Shown one piece after another: positions 7,729 to 13,028 of a stretch of 13,028 nt of DNA. The position numbers and the translations under genes are program-made. The notes beneath the pieces were generated by a model. The model was not told the origin of the DNA. It ran no database searches and saw nothing but the letters and a program-made list of their open reading frames with translations. Where the stretch lies: assembly GCA_964565415.1 (NCBI GenBank), contig CAZMEX010000077.1:1-13028 (forward strand). Reading direction: 5' to 3'. Numbering within the stretch: the stretch's first letter is position 1; each line of letters opens with the position of its first letter. Origin of the DNA: JAIOSM01 sp964565415 (GTDB taxonomy: Bacteria > Desulfobacterota > Desulfobacteria > Desulfobacterales > Desulfobacteraceae).

Positions 7729-8622
7729 TTAAATCCCGGGTGCCCTATGGGTTGAGACCACATAGTGTATAACCTTTTCAGCAACATCAATACTGCATGC
7801 AGACTCAAGACCTTTAAACCCCGGCGAAAAGTTAACCTCAATTATTACAGGATCACAGCCTTTTTTTAAAATAAGGTCAATTCCAGCTATTTCAAGGTCA
7901 CATACATTTGCAGCTTTTAATGCAAGGGATTCCAACTCTTCTGACAAATCAAATTTTTCTGCCTTGCCCTGCTGATGGATATTTGCTCTGAAATTCATCT
8001 TTTCAGGCTTTAACTCCATGGCACCTGCGACCTTACCACCTACAACCAAGACACGAACATCCTGCCGCTTTTCTGGTGATAAAAATTGCTGGACAAGTAC
8101 GCCCCTGCGCTGGCTTAAGTGATGTTCAAGAAACGCTACAGCATCTTTTTCACTATTAACCTTAATCACTCCAGTACCGCCCATGCCATCAATCTGTTTA
8201 AGAACCACAGGAAATCCGCCAACCTGTTGAACAGCATTTCTCAAAAGCTCTTTTTTAGTTATAAAACAGGTATCAGGCACAGCCAGATCCGATGCTGTTA
8301 AAACCTGCAGAGTGATGTATTGGTTGCGGGTAATGGTGATACCATTGAGGTTGTTGACAAGGGGAATATCAAGTTCATTAAACTGGCGCAGCAGCACAAG
8401 CCCATAATCACCCATGGGAGAACCCTGCCGGGGCATGACAACATCCAGATTGTCAGCAATGCTGTCAATATAATATTCAAATGTACTTTTGCTTATCCCT
8501 GCTATCATATCATAGGGATTTATTAAAATAATCTTATGTCCCAGCTTTTCAGCAGCTTCCCTTAATCTGCCATTGGGATGGAAACTAAAATCATTAACTG
8601 TGAGAACCCCTATATTCAGCAC
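7729..8622 (-). CDS. RimK-like ATP-grasp ligase
   Basis: This 297-residue protein is a full-length member of the RimK/LysX/glutathione-synthetase ATP-grasp group, which forms amide or peptide bonds through an acyl phosphate, often adding glutamate. Visible motifs are VVLKQIDGMGGTGV (about 139-152, nucleotide-binding Lys142 and Gly-rich loop), QDVRVLVVGGKV (187-198), MNFRANIHQQG (209-219), GIDLIL (247-252, Asp249) and EVNFSPGFKGLE (262-273, Mg-binding Glu262 and Asn264). RimK itself modifies ribosomal protein S6, and relatives work on LysW or tetrahydromethanopterin cofactors; no such partner gene is visible. The start is GTG, 7 nt inside the end of the GNAT gene, with only a weak GGA upstream. 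An in-frame TGA four codons before it rules out a longer form, so translation is probably coupled. It is the likely core of the operon's biosynthetic chemistry. Confidence 0.93.
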   Translation of the reverse strand: MLNIGVLTVNDFSFHPNGRLREAAEKLGHKIILINPYDMIAGISKSTFEYYIDSIADNLDVVMPRQGSPMGDYGLVLLRQFNELDIPLVNNLNGITITRNQYITLQVLTASDLAVPDTCFITKKELLRNAVQQVGGFPVVLKQIDGMGGTGVIKVNSEKDAVAFLEHHLSQRRGVLVQQFLSPEKRQDVRVLVVGGKVAGAMELKPEKMNFRANIHQQGKAEKFDLSEELESLALKAANVCDLEIAGIDLILKKGCDPVIIEVNFSPGFKGLESACSIDVAEKVIHYVVSTHRAPGI

Positions 8623-9119
8623 TTTATATCCAATTCATCTGTAATCATATGTTCCGGCATCCACACTTCCATTTTTTTTCCTGTTTTTTCACTGAAATAA
8701 CTTAAAATTTTCCTGGTTTTATTTCGAGTTGCGATTTTTTTTGTTGCTTCATTATCTTCACTTATGATGGAAAATATTTTATAATTTTCTGCTCTTTTTG
8801 TAAGACCTCCTAAAAGCTTTGCACCTACACCCATTGACCTGTATTCCGGTCTCACTGATGTATAGCCTCGTTCAAGAAAATTTGTAAAGTCCAAACCTGT
8901 TATTTTTTTTATCCGGTCAATAAATTCCTTTCTGGGGTGTTTCAGGCTGGAGTTACCTATAATGATTTTATCATCCATGGCATAGGCAATCAAAAATGCC
9001 CTTTCAAGATTATAACGAACAAATTTTGTATCAACCGACCCTCCTGCCTCCACAAGTTTACATATTTCATCCATATAGCCTTTGGGCAGGTCCTTGGGTT
9101 TTTTATAATAAAAGATCAT
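8616..9119 (-). CDS. GNAT-family N-acetyltransferase
   Basis: A 167-residue protein with a recognisable GNAT acetyl-CoA motif: RGYTSVRPEYRSMGVGAKLL (about 84-103), containing the R-x-x-G-x-G loop (Arg94 to Gly99), preceded by the usual beta strands (LIAYAMDDKIIIGNSSLK, about 43-60). The C-terminal third is basic and lacks a strong substrate-binding signature, so the acceptor amine is unknown. ATG at 9119 is preferred because AGAGGTG lies directly before it; a GTG two codons upstream would overlap this ribosome-binding site. It is the first gene of the five-gene - strand operon and overlaps the ATP-grasp gene by 7 nt. GNAT enzymes beside ATP-grasp ligases commonly acylate the substrate or product of the ligase; that role here is inference. 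Confidence 0.88.
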   Translation of the reverse strand: MIFYYKKPKDLPKGYMDEICKLVEAGGSVDTKFVRYNLERAFLIAYAMDDKIIIGNSSLKHPRKEFIDRIKKITGLDFTNFLERGYTSVRPEYRSMGVGAKLLGGLTKRAENYKIFSIISEDNEATKKIATRNKTRKILSYFSEKTGKKMEVWMPEHMITDELDIKC

Positions 9120-9215
9120 ATTCACCTCTTTTTTTTACTTTGGGTGTACACTCCCACAATAGCAATAAACGTTGGGAATATCCAGATTTATCTATTTATA
9201 AAAAGCTTTTAAAAA

Positions 9216-9244
9216 ATTATTTTCTCCATACTTAATTTATACAA
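9216..9244 (-). promoter_or_regulatory. Predicted promoter for the GNAT/ATP-grasp/PP-loop/cyclase operon
   Basis: On the - strand a -35-like TTGTAT (9244-9239, 4 of 6 matches to TTGACA) is separated by 17 nt from a -10-like AATAAT (9221-9216, 5 of 6 matches to TATAAT). Transcription would begin near 9209 and leave a leader of about 90 nt before the GNAT start. The surroundings are very AT-rich, so chance matches are likely. Confidence 0.35.
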
Positions 9245-9277
9245 GCACATTTTTTTTTAAATTTTTGAAACTGATGC

Positions 9278-9306
9278 TTGCAATTCATGATTACTTGAAG
9301 TATGTT
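9278..9306 (+). promoter_or_regulatory. Predicted promoter for the exported PLP-enzyme gene
   Basis: TTGCAA (9278-9283) and TATGTT (9301-9306) are spaced by 17 nt, each matching 4 of 6 consensus sigma-70 bases, about 30 bp before the start of the PLP-enzyme gene. A ribosome-binding site, AGGAG (9320-9324), follows. It is divergent from, and does not overlap, the predicted operon promoter. Confidence 0.35.
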
Positions 9307-9335
9307 TATGAATCGCTATAGGAGATTTTTCAAAA

Positions 9336-10919
9336 ATGAACAAACATTTCTCAAAACGTACGTTTCTGAAATTGTCTGCAGCCTCGTTAATTGCTGCAGG
9401 GACAGGGACAGTATTGTATAGAGAGCGTATTAACGATCTATTGAAAAACTCATTTAAGGACAATGTTGACTTTCTGAACATGGAAAGCGATCTTACACCA
9501 TCTAAAAACTTTTATCCCTTGAAGATATCAGGAGAAAAAATTATCCAACCGGGAGATCTTCCCATGTATAAGGGATCAGCCTCTGATACACTGCCCATTA
9601 CACGATATTTTCCCCAGCTTGATTATGGTGCCGGCAACCAGTCAAAAGTTCAAATTATTAATGTTTTCCATGGAGATTTTAAACAAGTTACAGAGAAAAC
9701 CGAGGGTATCGCACAGATCCATAACAGTCTTTTCTCCATGACAAATAAAAAAAATCAATTTATTATCCCGTGGATGCCTCTTTTTAAAAAACATACTCCC
9801 ATCTATAAGCTTAACAGCGAGCTCATGGATTCTGTCACCAAAGCATCAATATATGTAAAGGATGAAGGAAGCAGCAGGTTTGCTCTGTTTGGAAACAAAG
9901 CACGTAAATACGAATTCGCTTTTCCGTTTTACATGCAGACAAAGGCAAAAAAAATCATCACCTTTGGAAGCCTTGCCAGCAATCATTGTCTTTATAGCTC
10001 TCTGACAACAGCATGCAGTAAGCTTGGAACATGTTTCAACAGACAAAACCCTGAAGTTCTCATCAATCTTTATCCCCAGAAATTTCATCCGCTGATAATA
10101 AAAAAACTTAAATATCTTCTGGCACTGGGCGCAAGGATTCGCTTTCTTGACAACGATATTGAAGTCGCCCTTAAAATTTTTTCCAATCAGATTCGTGAAT
10201 ACTACTCGCCGGACGATAATCTTGCATACTATGAGCCTGGAGGATCAAACCCATTGACAACCCTTGCCCATGTAAATGCAGTTTTTGAACTTGATGAACA
10301 GATTAAAACAGGGGCAAACCCGCTTAAAAAACCTCCTGATTATATCTTTGTCTCCCTTGGTTCAGGTGGAACATGCATGGGTCTGGTTCTGGGCTGTTTT
10401 CTGCTGGGATGGAAAACAAAGGTTGTGGGCACGACTTCCCAGGATAAGTCGATCTGGAAACGCACATTGATATTTGGAAATCCAGCCCAGCCGTTTCTAG
10501 TTCAAAATGCGGGCAGACTGCTGAAGAAAACCATGGAGCTTTTTTGTTCCCTTGGGCTGCCGGAAAATGTATGCAGCAAGCTTGACCCGGAAATCGCCCT
10601 GGAAAAAAATTTCTTATATGACAATCTTATCTGGGAGCCAGCCTATGGGATCCCATCGAAAAAAACCAGGACCATTGTCAAAAGAGTGCAGGCAGAAAAC
10701 AGTCTTGCCCTTGACAATACATTCACTGGAAAATCATTCACAACCCTGTTTAATTATGCAAAAAAAGGGTTATTAGACAGAAAAACAGTTTTGTTCTGGA
10801 ATACCCATCATCGATATGACTTTATGAAAAACAGAAAAGTAAAAAATATAAATCTGAATCTGTTGCCGGAAAATTTAGTAAAATATTTGGAAAAATATAA
10901 CACCCATCAAGCTGTTTAA
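9336..10919 (+). CDS. Tat-type exported PLP-dependent enzyme, ACC deaminase/D-cysteine desulfhydrase-like fold
   Basis: The 527-residue protein begins with a Tat-like leader: SKRTFLK (residues 6-12) then a mild hydrophobic segment (13-28). The pair is Lys-Arg rather than Arg-Arg, which some natural Tat substrates tolerate. Residues about 30-150 match nothing I recognise. From about 150 the fold II PLP signatures appear: LFGNKARKYEF (Lys188, expected Schiff-base lysine), GSLASNHCLYSS (211-222), SLGSGGTCMGL (340-350, phosphate-binding loop) and a C-terminal DNTFTGK (460-466). Family members such as ACC deaminase and D-cysteine desulfhydrase are about 330 residues and cytoplasmic, so both the export signal and the long N-terminal region are unusual. 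Tat export of a folded, cofactor-loaded enzyme is consistent. AGGAG (9320-9324) precedes the ATG. It is followed 27 bp later by a VTT-family gene in a probable operon. Substrate unknown. Confidence 0.85.
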   Translation: MNKHFSKRTFLKLSAASLIAAGTGTVLYRERINDLLKNSFKDNVDFLNMESDLTPSKNFYPLKISGEKIIQPGDLPMYKGSASDTLPITRYFPQLDYGAGNQSKVQIINVFHGDFKQVTEKTEGIAQIHNSLFSMTNKKNQFIIPWMPLFKKHTPIYKLNSELMDSVTKASIYVKDEGSSRFALFGNKARKYEFAFPFYMQTKAKKIITFGSLASNHCLYSSLTTACSKLGTCFNRQNPEVLINLYPQKFHPLIIKKLKYLLALGARIRFLDNDIEVALKIFSNQIREYYSPDDNLAYYEPGGSNPLTTLAHVNAVFELDEQIKTGANPLKKPPDYIFVSLGSGGTCMGLVLGCFLLGWKTKVVGTTSQDKSIWKRTLIFGNPAQPFLVQNAGRLLKKTMELFCSLGLPENVCSKLDPEIALEKNFLYDNLIWEPAYGIPSKKTRTIVKRVQAENSLALDNTFTGKSFTTLFNYAKKGLLDRKTVLFWNTHHRYDFMKNRKVKNINLNLLPENLVKYLEKYNTHQAV

Positions 10920-10946
10920 CCTATAATAAACAGGAGCTTGATTTAC

Positions 10947-11666
10947 ATGGAAAAAGTTAAGAAGAAAAAGTTTTTTTTACTGATTATCTATTTGATACCC
11001 ATGGCTGTGCTCACCTATCACTGCATGGTTAACAACTTTTCTGCGGACAGCTTCCTTGCATATAAAGAGCAGTTCAACACCTTGCGGGATGCAAATCTTA
11101 TATTGTTTGCCCTGTTATTTTTATTAATCTATTCAGCTTTTGTTACATCATCCATCTCATTTAATGTAATTATGAATCTCTTTGCCGGATATCTGTTTGG
11201 TTCCATCATGGGTGCTCTGCTTGCGAATATCGCAATAACCTGCGGTTCATATCTTCTCTTCCTTATTTCCCGCTCTTCCACTGCCGGGCTTAGAGACAAA
11301 CATTCAAATCTTAAAATTCTTAAAGCTGACAAAAAGGACACCATCCTTACACTGTTTTTTCTGAGATTGTCGCCCTTTTTTCCGGCTCCGTTGATCACGA
11401 TAGGGTGCGGAACATTTAACGTAAAAAATCACATCTTTATTCTAACTACATTTTTTGGGTCTTTCCCCCTTATTTTAATCTATGCTCTTATTGGCAGCCA
11501 CCTTGAAACCATTAACCAGATCAGCGACATCTATGATGGCAACCTTATGATTTTGTTATTCTCCCTTACACTGATTTCGCTTTCTCCCCTGTTAAAGCAT
11601 GAAATAAGAGCAATGCTGGGCATAAAAAAAATACAAAGCCTGTTTGTGTTTTCCAATAAAATTTAA
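10947..11666 (+). CDS. VTT-domain (TVP38/TMEM64, DedA-like) membrane protein
   Basis: A 239-residue protein with hydrophobic segments near 9-26, 50-70, 73-105, 134-155, 160-183 and 198-215. The middle carries the VTT signature: NLFAGYLFGSIMGALLAN (77-94) and RLSPFFPAPL (140-149, the conserved R-x-x-P-x-x-P), followed by a glycine-containing helix. The family is thought to act on membrane lipids or carriers, and some members are linked to selenite or lipid-carrier transport; no specific role can be assigned here. ATG at 10947 follows AGGAG (10932-10936) with 10 nt spacing; a TTG at 10938 is too close to that site to be the start. It lies 27 bp behind the PLP-enzyme gene and is probably cotranscribed, which may link it to handling that enzyme's substrate or product (inference). 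Confidence 0.9.
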   Translation: MEKVKKKKFFLLIIYLIPMAVLTYHCMVNNFSADSFLAYKEQFNTLRDANLILFALLFLLIYSAFVTSSISFNVIMNLFAGYLFGSIMGALLANIAITCGSYLLFLISRSSTAGLRDKHSNLKILKADKKDTILTLFFLRLSPFFPAPLITIGCGTFNVKNHIFILTTFFGSFPLILIYALIGSHLETINQISDIYDGNLMILLFSLTLISLSPLLKHEIRAMLGIKKIQSLFVFSNKI

Positions 11667-11764
11667 CAAAAACAGAGCAATGAAACCAGAGGAAATCAGG
11701 ACATCTCTCACGCGCGAGCCTGCTTAAGACTTTTCAAACGGGTCTTATAGCATATATAGCATAG
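11667..11764. other. Convergent intergenic region with small repeats
   Basis: This 98-bp gap separates the VTT gene from the convergent secreted-protein gene. It holds a 6-bp inverted repeat, TAAGAC (11725-11730) and GTCTTA (11742-11747), a direct repeat TAGCATA (11748-11754 and 11757-11763), and an imperfect palindrome CTCACGCGCGAG (11707-11718). No T run follows the stem on either strand, so a canonical intrinsic terminator is not supported. Confidence 0.3.
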
Positions 11765-12736
11765 CTAAAGCATCATTATATCAGTTTTAAAAGCCACCTC
11801 GAAATAATAATCAGGCCCAACTTGGGTTTTCGGTGCTTTCATCATCACCTGCCCAATAATCTGATCCCCTTTAACGAGAACATCGCTTTTAAGGTCAAAT
11901 GCTGGCGAACTCAGACTAATACTGTCTTTTTTTACCCAGAACGAGAGAAAAGCAGGTTGCCCCTTCTGATCAAAGGAAATCATTACATGATTTTGAAATC
12001 CTGTCCAGGTGCCCAGTTTTTTAACTTTTGATTTCAGTTTATCACGGTCAATAGGGATATCAGAGACAATCACCACTGTCATTTTGTCTTTACCGGATTT
12101 GGTTTTATAAGCCTCGGAATATTTGAACGAATAAATCTCTCCGGCAACTGATAAAAAACCGGCACCATCATGATTCTCCAATCCCAGAGTGGTGGGAGTA
12201 GGCATGTCCGGTCGTTGTTTTTTCTCAACTTCGATGAGTTGAAAATCTGTGGTGGCTTCAAGTTCTCGGGTGATAGCCGCTTTATCCGTGGCAGGATCTT
12301 TTGCAGTAATGGATTTGCTGGTGAACTTGAGAAGCAGTTTCCAGCCCTCTTTGGTGTTGGTAAATCGATAGGCTCTCAAATGGATAAATTCTTTGTCATA
12401 TAGTCTGAACCGGGCAACAACTAAAGAGGTCTTTTCCCCCAAGGTGAACTTAACAGGGTCAATAGAGGACAAAGGCGGAAATAATTCCATCATTCTCGCC
12501 TTGGCATTGGTGAACTCTTCAGGAGTCAATTTCATACCTGGTCTCGGAGCAACGGTTAATTTCTCAAATGCGGTCAGGTCACTGTCTGCCACAGCCTTGT
12601 TTATACTCTTTAAAATATCTGCCAGCTGCCCCCTGGTAACGGGTTCATCCGCTGCGGCTCCTGTTGGGAATCCTGCTAACAACAAAATTACTGGCATCAC
12701 CAGAACAAACAGAATCAAACACAATAATCTTTTCAT
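11765..12736 (-). CDS. Secreted (Sec signal peptide) protein of unknown function
   Basis: The 323-residue protein starts with a clear Sec signal peptide: MKRLL, a long hydrophobic core (4-22) and a probable cleavage site after Ala29 (PTGAAA before DEP). The only cysteine near the leader (Cys6) is inside the core and not in a lipobox, so it is probably not a lipoprotein. The mature part of about 294 residues is rich in lysine and polar residues, has no further membrane segment and almost no cysteine, and reads as mixed alpha/beta. I recognise no family. A good ribosome-binding site (GGGAGG, 12746-12741) precedes the ATG. It lies 66 bp downstream of the partial gene at the window edge, on the same strand, and may be cotranscribed with it. 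Confidence 0.82.
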   Translation of the reverse strand: MKRLLCLILFVLVMPVILLLAGFPTGAAADEPVTRGQLADILKSINKAVADSDLTAFEKLTVAPRPGMKLTPEEFTNAKARMMELFPPLSSIDPVKFTLGEKTSLVVARFRLYDKEFIHLRAYRFTNTKEGWKLLLKFTSKSITAKDPATDKAAITRELEATTDFQLIEVEKKQRPDMPTPTTLGLENHDGAGFLSVAGEIYSFKYSEAYKTKSGKDKMTVVIVSDIPIDRDKLKSKVKKLGTWTGFQNHVMISFDQKGQPAFLSFWVKKDSISLSSPAFDLKSDVLVKGDQIIGQVMMKAPKTQVGPDYYFEVAFKTDIMML

Positions 12737-12802
12737 ATTTCCTCCCTTCCAACATAATCAATAAATATTGCTGTTCCTATCCACCATACTAAAATTCACC
12801 CA

Positions 12803-13028
12803 TTAATGCCCAGGCAAAGCATCCAGCTGCATCTTATCTTTTGAACCGTTCAGCTGAAATCCTACAATATCTTGGTTTGCTTCGTAAGTGATATATGTCG
12901 CCCTGGCAAGGCTTGTGGCAAATAAGGCATCTGCAATCCCTAGAACTTTTTCATGGGCATTTAAAATTAGTTTTTTAGTTGCAATTAATGCACCTGAATC
13001 ATTAAATGCTTTCATGGTGACATTAGCA
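12803..13028 (-). CDS. C-terminal part of a probable secreted or surface protein (5' end outside window)
   Basis: The reading frame is open through the right edge of the window, so the ATG at 13015 is probably internal; no ribosome-binding site precedes it. About 75 residues are visible, ending in a regular stop at 12805-12803. The sequence is a beta-rich pattern with alternating hydrophobic residues (KKLILNAHEKVLGIADALF, ATYITYEANQDIVGFQL) and then NGSKDKMQLDALPGH. It looks like the last unit of a beta-sandwich, possibly repeat-containing, extracellular protein. I cannot name the family. The secreted protein gene downstream supports an extracellular context (inference). Confidence 0.6.
   Translation of the reverse strand, partial: ANVTMKAFNDSGALIATKKLILNAHEKVLGIADALFATSLARATYITYEANQDIVGFQLNGSKDKMQLDALPGH

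Noticed and set aside
11725..11747. TAAGAC/GTCTTA hairpin as an intrinsic terminator
   Set aside because: Only 6 bp, an 11-nt loop and no T run after it on either strand; kept only as a note in the intergenic region.
1..13028. Search for CRISPR arrays, tRNA/rRNA genes, transposases, integrases or long terminal repeats
   Set aside because: No regularly spaced repeats, RNA-gene signatures or mobile-element proteins were seen by reading; nothing marks the window as a phage or a genomic island.

Overview
The window is AT-rich (roughly 40% G+C by eye) and densely packed, with short gaps, overlapping stop/start codons and Gram-negative export signals (Sec and a Tat-like leader). A membrane protein joining a nucleotide-transporter-like domain, HEAT-like repeats and a cyclic-nucleotide-binding domain, together with a class III cyclase, fits a free-living deltaproteobacterium (Desulfobacterota, perhaps Desulfobacteraceae). 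That placement is an impression from gene content. No rRNA, tRNA, CRISPR array, insertion sequence or integrase was seen.

Layout. (A) Positions 143-4296, + strand: a two-gene unit of an exported sulfatase-modifying-factor-like protein and a 1075-residue transporter/HEAT/cyclic-nucleotide-binding protein, joined by a TGATG stop/start overlap. (B) Positions 4268-9119, - strand: a five-gene operon, transcribed right to left: GNAT acetyltransferase, RimK-like ATP-grasp ligase, QueC-like PP-loop ATPase with a Cys4 zinc site, membrane adenylate/guanylate cyclase, and N-formylglutamate-amidohydrolase-like enzyme. Its end overlaps the transporter gene tail to tail by 29 bp. (C) Positions 9120-9335: a divergent intergenic region with a plausible promoter in each direction. 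(D) Positions 9336-11666, + strand: a PLP-dependent enzyme of the ACC deaminase/D-cysteine desulfhydrase fold with a Tat-like leader, then a VTT (TVP38/DedA-like) membrane protein. (E) Positions 11765-13028, - strand: a secreted protein of unknown function and, upstream of it, the C-terminal part of a probable surface or secreted protein that continues past the window edge.

Working together (inference). Operon B puts an acyltransferase, an amide ligase, an ammonia-dependent-type PP-loop ATPase and an amide hydrolase beside a cyclase, with overlapping or very close junctions. This is the enzyme set expected for making and trimming an N-acylated or amidated glutamyl compound or peptide, with cAMP/cGMP production built into the same transcript. 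The neighbouring convergent unit encodes a transporter whose C-terminal cyclic-nucleotide pocket looks intact. The two units together could form one second-messenger-gated metabolite system. This pairing is the best candidate here for something not yet described; the product and the transported substrate cannot be read from the sequence.
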